From positions 19,917,854 to 19,981,853 of the forward strand of contig NC_045143.1 of the NCBI RefSeq assembly GCF_008831285.2: a stretch of DNA of 64,000 nt, in the 5' to 3' direction. The stretch's first letter is position 1. Every line of letters starts with the position of its first letter. Made by a program: the position numbers and the translations under genes. The DNA comes from Nymphaea colorata. Taxonomy: Eukaryota; Streptophyta; Magnoliopsida; Nymphaeales; Nymphaeaceae. Below the pieces are notes generated by a model, which was not told where the DNA came from, made no database searches, and was given only the letters and a program-made list of their open reading frames with translations. Shown here in pieces: positions 54,160 through 64,000 of the stretch.

Positions 54160-54347
54160 CTCAGGGTATGTTAATCTCATAGCGAAATATGGAGGAATGC
54201 CAATCTCATTAACAGCTAAATAAGGATCTGGAGATATAACAGATCGACAGGCAAAATTAACCCTCTTCCCCATCATATTTTGGCGGAAAAGACCATCTTT
54301 TTTGTCTAGTATTTGACATATTCCTTTAATAGTTCTTTCACTTCTAC
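54160..54347 (-). pseudogene. NRPA1: NRPA1 exon, clamp core region
   Basis: This 188-bp exon has acceptor TTATTGTAG and donor GTGAGA. It encodes [40 protein letters not shown] and [22 protein letters not shown]. The block GLFRQ(K/N)[17 protein letters not shown] is highly conserved in Pol I largest subunits. The phase at its acceptor requires a preceding exon of length 1 mod 3, which I did not find. It has no internal stop. Confidence 0.9.
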
Positions 54348-56496
54348 CTACAATAAGGAGAAAATGCAGTAAGACCAACCTGTTAATCAAGACTGGTAAC
54401 AGATATTATAAAAGATGTTCTGTACATGAGTCATAACAACAAATTTAAACATTTTCCTGCAGCAAAACTAACAGAAGAAACAGAAATGAAGAGTAAGGGC
54501 TGCTAAGAAGCAACAAACACCATCAAGGGCACCAAGAATGAAGCAATCCCCACAAAACATAATCGAGGAAGATGGAAAAGTGAAAAGTTTAACTAAGATG
54601 GTTCATAAACTGAGCTATGGATTGATTCTTCAACTGATTTAAGCAATCAATCATAGCCAAAGCCATGTAGTCAAAGTGCTAAAGGCATCTACAAAGTCAT
54701 ATTCCCTTAGCACGCGACAGAATTCAACAGGATCATGCATTTCTAGACCCTCAAATGCACCTTCATTTCGGATGAGGTGAAATTTCTCCTATTCCACCAA
54801 TTACCAAGGAAACTTCATTGTGAAGTTTCCCCTCCAAATCAGAATGTACAATCAAACGCTGCCTTAGTTCTACGAAGTTGATCACAGTACATTGATGGTC
54901 ATTGGCCACATCTCTCTCATTCAACTGTCAAAAAGACCTTACCTAGGATCACGACTTACCCAAACCTCTTGCTAATTATTAGGCCTCATAACTTCCAAGT
55001 CTCGTCTGAGCAAAAGCCTCCAAAACTGAAGACTTGGCTGAGGGTGAATGATTCAATAGGCCTGACTAAAGCCGGGTCGCTGACAACATCTGGAGTCCCT
55101 TGTAAGGACTCAAATCGACATACAATTGATGTTTCTCCTAAGGGATGCCTGGAAAGTACTCAAAAGATGTCAAATGGTCAAAGCTCCAAGTTGACTTAGC
55201 TTCATCAGGGACTACAGTATGCAAGAAACAACTTAGAAACTGTTAGCCACTTCAAAAGATTTCTTGAGATAAAATCCTCCAGACTTTTTCCACAATCTTT
55301 CAAGAGGCGAAGCCATGGTCAACAGAATGTTCAGTTTCAGTTGTTTCAATTTAGCCCATCAAGAGTCTACGACTAACACTCCCCTGCAAGTCCCAAGCCT
55401 CAACACAGGCTGGTCCCCATTGGTGACTTCTGGTGATAGCCTCAAAGTACATCAGCACAGGCTTATGACCACCCTTCCAAGTAGAGAAGGAATTCTCCAT
55501 AATGCTAGGAGAGATAAACTCTCTCCTTACCAAGTAAGTTCTTAATGGACTTCAAACGAGCCAGGAGTACCATGTGTGTTTCAATCCGAGAGAAGCAAAA
55601 AACTATTTGGCATAGTACTCTCAATCCCAATAAGAATCCACTCTCGGCAGGAGAATTGAGCATGAGAACTGAAGGATGGGCCAGGATAAGCTCAGGAGTC
55701 TATGTCACATGGGTGCAGATGTGGGTGTAGAAACAGGTGTGAAGCATTCTAAACAGAACTTGACTGTGATGAGGTGGCTATACAGTTTGTTGTGTCCACA
55801 TAGTAGCTATATCCAAGCCCATGTCTAGCCCATTGATGCGGGTTTGTAAAATTGTATCCACTAAAGCATACAACTCCTCCCCATTCATTTGCACTGTCTC
55901 CAATTTCAACCAACATCAACTAGTGATGCAGAAAAGAGAGCATCTTGAAAGCTCCACAATATACATACTCCACATTGAATGAGATGACGTCCCTCTTTCA
56001 TGCACAACAGAGTGCACTAATATAATGGTAGAAAAGCATATGGCTACATATTTTACGTAGCAACCTAACAATACAAATATTTGTTATCTCCAAATATGAT
56101 TAAGATTAATTTGTGAATTTTGTGTGCACCTCATTAGGTCATTATCGGTCAAGGGCTCCCTCACCATCATGTCCAAAGGAAGGGGAAAAGAAAAAGATTG
56201 TAATGGTAACAAATTACCAAGAGACAAAGGATACCCACTCCCAAGCATAAAGGACTTTAAGTGCCACATATTGATGACAAGATAAACAGACATTGTGTGA
56301 CATAAAGAACATAGCTAGAGTAACTAGCATTAAGTTTTACTGCTGCCAACCGAAACACTTTAGATTAACCAGAAACTATGAAAGCAACAACACGGGAACC
56401 ACTTGTAAGTTGTAAGTATTGATATTACGACTTCGGTGAAACTTAGGTTAACCAAGTAAGTAGACAAGCACACAAAAAAAGCATCCTATGAAAAGC
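54348..56496 (-). other. NRPA1 intron(s), one expected exon not found
   Basis: Between the exons at 54160 and 57617 the family has a segment of about 45-50 residues (around EHPHTV and LFDS) that should lie here. I see no sequence encoding it. The stretch holds an ATCAAACGCTGCC Harbinger-type end near 54850 and a hAT-MITE-type end (TATGTCACATGGGTGCAG) near 55703. The rest looks non-coding, with no LTR. Confidence 0.5.
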
Positions 56497-56504
56497 ATCT
56501 TATC

Positions 56505-57464
56505 CTTAGTTGTTAAGGCGACCACAAGTCCACACCTAAACGTGAGTCCACACCCGTCGCCTAAGTCCATCACCTAGGCGACAGGTGTTAGACTGGCACC
56601 TAGGCTGCACTAGGCGCTAGCACGCATAGTCCATGGGAAGGTGAAAAGTCGCCTTCCCTTCAAATTAAGTTCTGTATTTTTATTATATACTGTTATATAC
56701 TGTATTTACTTATGCAGTTATATTATATAATTTCTGTTCTTTAAGTATAGTTTGTTGTACGTTAATTACATATTCTATATCAACTCATCAAGTGGAAGTT
56801 TCAGCCATACATTAAGTAGATATTCTATAAAACCAATGAATTTCTGTATATATCTTAGGTGCTCTAAAACATATTTTGTGGAACCTATGCCAGCCTTCTT
56901 ACACATGTTAAAACCTAGGTTTATGGTAAAAAGACCACCAGCTTCTCATGTTTAGTGCATGTTTAGTAATCAGAGAAACACGTGCAGATCTCACTTTTGC
57001 AACCTGAATACAGATTTATTTTCTTTGTGAGGGTGTTTTGTGTGTTATATGTATAATATATGTTATATGTACAATCTGTTGTAAACTTGTAATGTATATT
57101 AAATGTACTGATTTGATATGATTTTTTGTTTGAAATGATTCAAATGAAATAGTCTATAAGGTCTATAACTGAAATAGTCTATAAGAAATGCCAGCATTGT
57201 CCAGTATGTGAACAAGAACGACGTGTTTTCTTGTGTTTTCATTCAATTAGAATAGAACAGTTTTTTAAGTTTTACTTGGAATAGAAACTTACAGTTCAGT
57301 CAGTAAGTACATAATTTTATTATGTAATGGTCAACACAACTAAAAAAAACCAAAAAAAAAGTCGCCTTTTTGCCTAGGCGCACCTAGTCCTGCCTAGGCG
57401 CTAGGCGCTGTCTGGCGCCCAGGTGGCACTGCCTAGCCAGCACCTGAGCACCTTGACAACTAAG
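56505..57464. mobile_element. hAT-like MITE with AGGCG-rich ends
   Basis: This 960-bp element has terminal inverted repeats CTTAGTTGTTAAGGCG and ...CACCTTGACAACTAAG. The 8-bp TSD is ATCTTATC (56497-56504) / ATATTATC (57465-57472), one mismatch. The ends are rich in GCCTAGGCG motifs and the interior is AT-rich. No ORF. Related fragments occur at 40553-40840, 61560-62270 and 62790-62925. Confidence 0.78.
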
Positions 57465-57521
57465 ATATTATCCACCATCCCAAAACAAGAAGAAAAACAA
57501 GCCTCTTCAATTGTCCAAGAA

Positions 57522-57597
<76 letters not shown>

Positions 57598-57616
57598 CAA
57601 AGAAATGAAAGCTTAC
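57465..57616. repeat. (AT)n and (GA)n microsatellite in the NRPA1 intron
   Basis: A (TA)n run of about 48 bp (57523-57572) is followed by (GA)n (57573-57595), directly before the NRPA1 exon donor at 57615-57616. Confidence 0.85.
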
Positions 57617-57793
57617 CGACGTATTTATTGCATTTGGAGGTCGGAACCTGCTTGGTGGAACAAGCAAAGCTTGTAAGAAGAACATTGAGAAACTCCTGTT
57701 CTTCATAGTTGCAGAAAAATTTGGTTGCAATGCCCAAATAAGAGAAAAAATATTATGCTCATTCTTCCACAAAAGCCTTAGCATATCTTGGAC
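57617..57793 (-). pseudogene. NRPA1: NRPA1 exon, N-terminal clamp/head
   Basis: This 177-bp exon (59 codons) has acceptor CACACAG and donor GTAAGC. It encodes VQDMLRLLWKNEHNIFSLIW, SMFFLQALLVPPSRFRPPNA and INTS. The ALLVPPSRFRPP block matches the conserved LVPP..FRPP motif. It joins the LTPLQ end of the upstream exon in phase 0 and has no stop. The next exon downstream is not found. The donor lies within sequence bordered by a microsatellite. Confidence 0.88.
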
Positions 57794-57794
57794 C

Positions 57795-57826
<32 letters not shown>

Positions 57827-58923
57827 GATGAAAACCAATAAAGTCAAAACTAAAACAGATCATTTTCACGAGTTAAAATATAAGCATTTACAACCCATCT
57901 TCCCCCTAGTGGAGAGTGCACATAGAAGGCTCTTTGAAGGACAGTTTTAGAGACCCTGTTTCATGATCATTGATGACCAAAAGTGCACTAAGAACAAGAA
58001 GTCACAAAATTTTCCAGAAACGGGTGACCAATTATCCTCAAGCCATTCTTATAGCACAAAAAAAGGAAAATGTGCAAAGGCTCATAATTGACTGTTTATC
58101 CTCAGCAATGCAAAAGCGCAATTCATCACATATTTCATTGTATTGTGCATATCTTGTGTCATTCCTCTTTAAAGAGGTTTGGGAATATCTGATGAAATAG
58201 GTTTCGTACCAAATCCAACTATTATTACACGTAACGACATTCAGGCATTCGCTAGATTTAGTTAAAAAACCTGAACTATGAAGTGCCAATTGGATTGGAT
58301 TTCCTAAAAACCTTTGACTAATTTCCTTCCATGGACCTGATATTGGATAGTCCTTCACAATGAATGATCATCCCTAGCCCAGTAAAGCATATCCAACCCA
58401 CCTGGTTTGCCATTCATAAAAACGTGATCTAAAACTCTAAATAACACAAAAAGCAAAAAGAAAATGGAATTAGTAACCAGAAGTAGAAAATGAAAGAGAA
58501 AAATAAGGTAAGCAAGAAAAAACATGCAGCCAGTGTGAAAAAGAACAAATATCCTGCCAAGAGGTAAGAATTTTTATGCATCCTGAAAACCAGATAACAA
58601 TTATGTGTTGATCCCAGTGGTGATATTACATTAACAATATCTCCTACTGGGCTACCTGATCCATGCTCAGTATAAAGAGATGAAGCATGAAAGAGGAGTG
58701 ATTAATAGGTATAGAGATGGAGGACTGATTATCAAAATATCTCTCACTCATGCATTAAAGAAAAACTGGAAAAAAGCTTGACAGGCTCTTGTGGAACAAG
58801 TTCAAATATAGTCATAAATTAGCTAAATTATAGAGGACAAGCTCATAGGAATTTGAAAATTTTAATCAAGTAAGAAGCTGAAAGACCCTTCGTAATCTAT
58901 TGAACCAGCATTCAGGAAACTAC
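57794..58923 (-). other. NRPA1 intron
   Basis: AT-rich intron with a GA microsatellite at about 57805-57827. No transposon end or exon recognised. Confidence 0.5.
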
Positions 58924-59202
58924 CTGCAATGGTGTCAAATAAGTCCTCTTATTAAAGTAGTCTTTTTGGCTCAAGAACGCATCAGGTATCTTATTCATTC
59001 GACTGTTCTTAGACTTTGATTTGGGCTGCTGCTCCCCATAGGTGACATTGTCAGATAATTCCCCAGCAGATGGTTCGCTAGAAAATTCACCGGTTTGGTT
59101 TTCATCAGTGACATATTTATTTTCTTCTCCACGTGCAAAGGATATGTCAGCCTTAGAACCACGAATGAAGTTGCTCTGAATATCTTTCTCGGTCAATCCT
59201 TC
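58924..59202 (-). pseudogene. NRPA1: NRPA1 exon, N-terminal variable region
   Basis: This 279-bp exon (93 codons) has acceptor CCACTTGCAG and donor GTAGTT. It encodes EGLTEKDIQSNFIRGSKADI, an acidic/polar segment SSEPSAGELSDNVTYGEQQP, then SQKDYFNKRTYLTPLQ. Its acidic middle is typical of the poorly conserved loop in Pol I largest subunits. Only YLTPLQ before the donor is well conserved. It is in phase 0 at both ends and has no stop. Confidence 0.85.
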
Positions 59203-60780
59203 CTGCAAGTGGCAAAAAATCAAGCACATAATTATAAAGAAAATGCTCTTCCATTGCTTAGAAGTTAGAACTACTACACCATGTGCTTTGAGAAAATAAA
59301 ATATCTGTATTATAAATACAGTGAAGCAAAACATCAGAACTTCTCCAAAGAAAAGTAACAATGAACTGTAACTGAATAACGATGATCAAAGATTCTAGAA
59401 AACTAAGCACGTGCCAAAATCAGCATGCTGATCTTTCAACCCCAACATAAAGAATTCTTGATTCACAGACCAGTCCTGTCAACATTAAGTTGTGTGGGTA
59501 TCAAGACAATATAAGACAAAAAGAAATGAGGTTGGCTTGTCGATTTACTTTCAATTTTCTTTTTACTCAAATAAATTTTAGAAAGCTATAAAGAAAGACT
59601 AGAAGTTCCTGAACCAAAAGAATAACCATATAGGTATAAATGCTAGTATTCTGAAGAAATAGCCATATGATGTAATTTCTGAGTGAATGAGGCACCATTG
59701 TAGTAGTAAGGAGAAGTTCAAGCAAGAACACTTAGAGAAACCTTTAAGGATTTGAAACAGAATAAGACCCAAATCTTAAAAACTATTCAAAACAGACTAA
59801 AACCCAATTCTTAAAAAACTGTGCTCCGTTAGATTATGTGGAAACAACAATTCAGAATACTCTGAAATTTGTTTACTACTCACATCACATGAGAAGAATA
59901 AAGATACTCACATCACAAGTGAGAAGAATAAAGAGGAACTTTGTACTCAAAAATTGGTGATACACTAACAGGAGAACCTGAAGACAGAAAAGAGGAAAAG
60001 ATGATGACAAAATGCATAAAATTTTAAGATCTCCTAGCCCTCCCCCAAATTTATGTTAGCCGTTGATGGACATCTGTTCAAAAACTGCCAGTGAACCTAG
60101 ACCAACATGCCACTATTTCAATGAAGAATATGCATAGAAGAATTTCTCATTGCAGTACCCATCCTTATCTGAGCTAATGGTACATAGAATACATCCTGAC
60201 AACAAGGGTAAGGGACAATGATGCTCAGAGTCCGATAATGGTGCTTTCTAGCAAGTGAAGGCCTCAATTTTCAAGAACTTGCTGGATGAGGGGCATCGAA
60301 CACATTTGCAAAAGAAGCCCATCTAACGACAATATACAGTATGCCTTATGACATTCTACGCCTTGGGGAAGCCAATTTCACCAAAATCATTGCTGATTCC
60401 AAGAAACATGTGAGTAATTTTTATTTTTTGGGCATAAATGCATGAGCTACAAATCCACAACCTATTCTTGAAACAAATCAAAATCATTGAGTAGCCACCG
60501 CGACAATATTTGCATCAAATGGTTCTCTTTTTATAAGGTTGTGTTCGGCTGTTAAGACAACATCCTCAAAACCTATCATGTTCAGTAGGATCTTGAACAA
60601 AAACAGAACAAATAATCCAAACGAAGCGCACAAATGACCCCAGAATGAACAAGCAAGCATGCAGACAGCAGCAACCACAAAGTTGTGCACTATCAACTGA
60701 AAATATAATCAGACAATAGCAATGAATAAAGCACTAAACATGAGGACTGCCCAGCAAGTGTCCAAATGCCTGCCAAGTAC
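59203..60780 (-). other. NRPA1 intron
   Basis: No exon, transposon end or RNA gene recognised. Minus-strand frames at 60484-60696 look like non-coding hydrophobic chance frames. Confidence 0.5.
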
Positions 60781-61089
60781 CTTGTACAACAAGCCAAAGC
60801 CTGGACTGACAATCTTTGGATTCTTTGCCCCACAGTTACCACATTTTTTTGCACTTGACTCTGACATTATAGCCTTAAAAATTGATTTTGCTTCAGAATG
60901 TTGCAGAGAGGTCCAACTATGCTGCTCCATGAAGAGAGATTCCCTGGGCCTCCCCTTTGAGCAGTCATCAACAAGGTCTTCATCTTTTTCACTTAGATTT
61001 GAAACTCCAAGCAGCATAGAATCTAGGTTCCTTGCATCCACGACATCTCCTTTCATTATGAGCTGCAATTTAGTGACGAATACCCTAAC
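60781..61089 (-). pseudogene. NRPA1: NRPA1 exon, second zinc motif
   Basis: This 309-bp exon (103 codons) has acceptor TTTTATAG and donor GTACTT. It encodes VRVFVTKLQLIMKGDVVDAR, then a linker, then KKCGNCGAKNPKIVSPGFGL LYK. CGNCGAKNP is the second Cys pair of the clamp zinc region. It follows KER of the exon at 62507 in phase 0 and precedes EGLTEKD in phase 0. It has no stop. Confidence 0.88.
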
Positions 61090-62506
61090 CTATAAAAGTG
61101 AACAAACAAAGATTAGAAGACAACATCAAAAGAAATAAGAAGCCACTTAGCAAGACTGTCTGCCCATGCCATGGGAGGTTGCAATTGAAATGATAGGGCA
61201 TAACAAGGTCACATCTGAAATGAAGAAAATAAGCGCCATGAAGAATGATAATGCATGAAATATATTATTTTTTTTATCGTGATTTGCCTGAATTTATCCA
61301 GGTTTGAATACTTAAAGGCCTACGTCTATGTTCATTTAAGTCTTGAGAGGCTCCAGTTTGAATTTCGGCAACAATGAGGGTTAAAATGGCCATTTAGAGC
61401 CTAAATAAGACGTACAGAAGGTCCAGGGGTTGAAATGGTAGCCATTCCATCATATTTATTATCATATATATGGATGGGAAATACAGCAGCACATCCATAA
61501 ACTAGTAAATTGACCTAGTGAATGTTATAAAATGCATCCAACAGCTTGTATCAGCTATATTGTTGAGGCGCCTAGGCGCTACTCCACTTGCATCGCCTAA
61601 GCCCAGCAGTTAGACAATGCAAGGTGTTGGTGTGCCTCAGCTCACACCTAGTCACGCTTAGGAGCGACTAGACATGCCTGCACCTAGTCCATAGAAGACA
61701 AAAAGACACTCAGTGACCCAGCAGGGTTCTTAAAGACTCTTTCGTAAGGACTAAATAGTACTGGAGACTGGTGTGGTGCACATTTTTAAGTTGTGGAAGC
61801 CGAAGTGATAGTTGTCCACTCTTCCTTCAACGTGGAAATAGCTACTCAAGTGCGAACATTTGAATCCCGAAACTTATTGTATTGATTTTCATTTTCTTGA
61901 ATCTTCACTATTATAAAATTTACATTTTGTATTCAATATACAAGTATAAAATAAATCATACAATATTGTCTGTAATGGATTGTGGTTATATGATGAACAC
62001 TATCACTATTAGTCATATTTATATAACTTAATAATTAAGAACCATATATACAATAGTTGTTTTCCACACTTTTCCATATATATATTAACTATTAAGTTAT
62101 ATATGACAATCTGATATATTATATACTATAAAGTATATAATATTTGACAGTAACACATACAGTCATAATTAATTAAATGGTCACCTAAGTGTGCCTAGTT
62201 GCGACCAGGCACGCCTTGGGGCTAGGCACAGCCTGTCATCCAAGCCCCGCTCAGCAACTTTAACAACACTGTGTACCAGTCAGGTCAAAAGAAAGCCAGT
62301 AGTAACAATGACGTAATTCACCATAAAATCAAAATTTTTTTGTATTAAAAAACAGAAAAGAACTTTGACAAAACATAAATAATATTGACTAAAAATAAAC
62401 CTACAATTCCACGCTCAGAAGAGATATTGGCAAGGAAAACCAGTTCAACTAGTTAACTATTCACACAATTAATAATTTGTGTTCTGTAACAGACACTAAA
62501 AATTAC
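61090..62506 (-). other. NRPA1 intron with an AGGCG-type MITE
   Basis: Around 61560-62270 an element has TTGTTGAGGCGCCTAGGCG at one end and CAACTTTAACAA at the other, with AT-rich middle. A TSD was not identified, so its borders are approximate. No coding sequence is seen. Confidence 0.55.
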
Positions 62507-62666
62507 CCTTTCTTTGCTGATCAGCAAATGATTGCAATAGAAGCAAGTCAGCTTCAAAAGCTTTTGAAGAGTCTTAAACAGCAGAGGGTTGTAAACTGGC
62601 AAAACAAGGTTGATATGACCACAATGACCCGGACAATGAAGAGGAGGCTCACCACATGTTTTACAA
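62507..62666 (-). pseudogene. NRPA1: NRPA1 exon, first zinc motif
   Basis: This 160-bp exon has acceptor CTTTAGTGCAG and donor GTAATT. It encodes CKTCGEPPLHCPGHCGHINL VLPVYNPLLFKTLQKLLKLT CFYCNHLLISKER. The C-x2-C-x6-C-x2-H pattern, CPGHCGHI and VYNPLLF are the N-terminal zinc-binding clamp motif of large RNA polymerase subunits. The single T before the first Cys implies a preceding exon. That exon, with the start codon, is not seen up to 64000. Confidence 0.9.
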
Positions 62667-64000
62667 CTGCACTAAAGAATATGTGTGTCAGCATGAATTT
62701 TCTGATAAAGCAATATCTAAGCATGTAAGCCTAAAAAGACTTCAAATAACTATCTAGGCATGAACGGTGGGTAGCATGTATTATGCTGTCAAAAGCTTGC
62801 CAAGGCTTGCCTAAGCCCCTAAACATGGCTGGTCAAATATCTAGCTGTTACTAGGCAACCTACTGCTTGAAAACACCTAAGCTTTCGCCTAGGATGCTTA
62901 GGTGCTCAATATAGAGGCTTTTTTTTATCTTAAATTGTGCTTCTTCATTTTTCTTTATTGTTCCTCCACTAAAACAATTTCTTTTTTCTTTTCTTTCTGG
63001 TTTTTGTGCAGCTTTTCTCATTTTTAAATTTTTGGGGGCATACAATTTTGTAGTGAAGTATAGATGTGTATATTTGTGTGAATGCATACATGTGAGTCAT
63101 TCGTGCACTCAAAGTTACAATTATAATTCATATACTATTATAATTTGAAATTTGAATACATAAAGTATGAACATTATTTTTGGTTTCATTAGCACAAAAG
63201 TTGAGGGAAGGAAAACCATTCATGAGAACAGCACTAATACTAACGAGTAGAAGAAAAAGAAGAAAAATAATTGATTGTGATCTGAGATTAAATAAATTGA
63301 TCTGTGCATGTGGTCCCACAAGCTGATTTTCATATGCATGAGTCAGCACGACGTTGAGTTGCCCATGCATATATATTTTACACCACAAACAAGAGACAGA
63401 GATGTTCAATTTGTAGACTCACTAAGAAAGAATCTTCTTGTCATAAAGAGACAAAAGACAAATCAAGAAGGCATCATCTTTGCCCAATGAAATTTATATT
63501 GCCAAAAGCACTTGGTACAGATTTTTTTTTTTTCTCTTCCCCTCATTTGGCACTTCCTGATACAGATTTCACAAAGTATTTTCACCATTGTTATGTTCAG
63601 GCATAATGTTTTTGTGAATTCATACATTTCTGTACAAGCAAATTCCTTAAGAACATAATATGTACATGCCAATGACTGAACACACCAGGACCATGCCCTT
63701 CAAATGATTAAAATTTAGACAAGTTCAACCTATACTCAATTTGTTTCTTTAACTGCATAGACTATTTGAGGGATGAATGATAGTGACGTGAAATAACTAA
63801 GATTTTGAGAATTTCAAAAGAAAATCTGAAAATTCACCCATTATAATGATCAGGTACGGGATGGGCAGTGGTGACAATCAAATAACTAGAATGTTGAGAA
63901 TTTCAACACAAATTCAGATGCATTTAACATATACTCGTAACTCGATGCATTTCTCTAACAGCATAGACCATTTGAGGGATGAATGGTGATGGTTTTTAAA
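62667..64000 (-). other. NRPA1 intron 1 (part)
   Basis: This contains an AGGCG-type MITE end near 62790-62925 (CCTAAGCTTTCGCCTAGG) and AT-rich sequence. No exon 1 recognised. A short direct repeat occurs near 63755-63785 and 63960-63990 (CATAGAC.ATTTGAGGGATGAATG). Confidence 0.5.

Noticed and set aside
60484-60696. Hydrophobic 70-residue minus frame next to the NRPA1 exon
   Set aside because: The neighbouring exons join in phase without it, and it does not resemble NRPA1; probably intron.

Overview
The window looks like nuclear DNA of a flowering plant. It is dominated by Ty1/copia and Ty3/gypsy LTR retrotransposons, PIF/Harbinger and hAT transposons, miniature elements and microsatellites. 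The only host gene I recognise is an intron-rich minus-strand gene for the largest subunit of RNA polymerase I (NRPA1/RPA190 type). The species cannot be named from the sequence.

Host gene. Eleven NRPA1 exons can be placed between 62666 and 27022, read right to left. They have GT/AG borders and matching phases, except that one middle exon is missing between 57617 and 54347. They run from the CPGHCGH zinc motif to just past the [10 protein letters not shown] catalytic loop. Exon 1 should lie beyond 64000, and the C-terminal exons below 27022 or outside the window. Introns reach 11.4 and 14.1 kb and are filled with transposons. Two exons carry an in-frame TAG (39910-39912 and 27341-27343), so this copy is probably a pseudogene or a damaged allele.

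Left part (1-25820). A degenerate copia fragment (C1, +) carries a 446-bp TRIM. Copia C2 (minus, 2309-25815) has matching LTRs and a perfect 5-bp target duplication (TSD). Its gag is split by a 7.1-kb PIF/Harbinger element (6432-13523), whose ORF1 is itself split by a 1.1-kb hAT element (9627-10727). Its leader holds a solo LTR of about 3 kb (A, 14381-25314). That LTR contains a second solo LTR of the same family (B, 15795-23764), which in turn contains copia C3 (+, 17178-22199). Every layer has its own TSD, so the insertion order can be read directly.

Middle (25820-41640). This holds a tandem TRIM array with a single TSD, NRPA1 exons, a hAT MITE, a 6.1-kb hAT element interrupted by an internally deleted copia (C4), a decayed copia (C5), a Harbinger-type MITE filled with a homopyrimidine tract of over 500 bp, and AT-rich repeats.

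Right part (41640-64000). A decayed gypsy element (G1, minus) is split by young copia C6 (43370-52298), and C6 gag is split by a hAT element with nearly intact transposase ORFs (47727-51184). Beyond it lie the N-terminal NRPA1 exons and hAT-like MITEs with AGGCG-rich ends.
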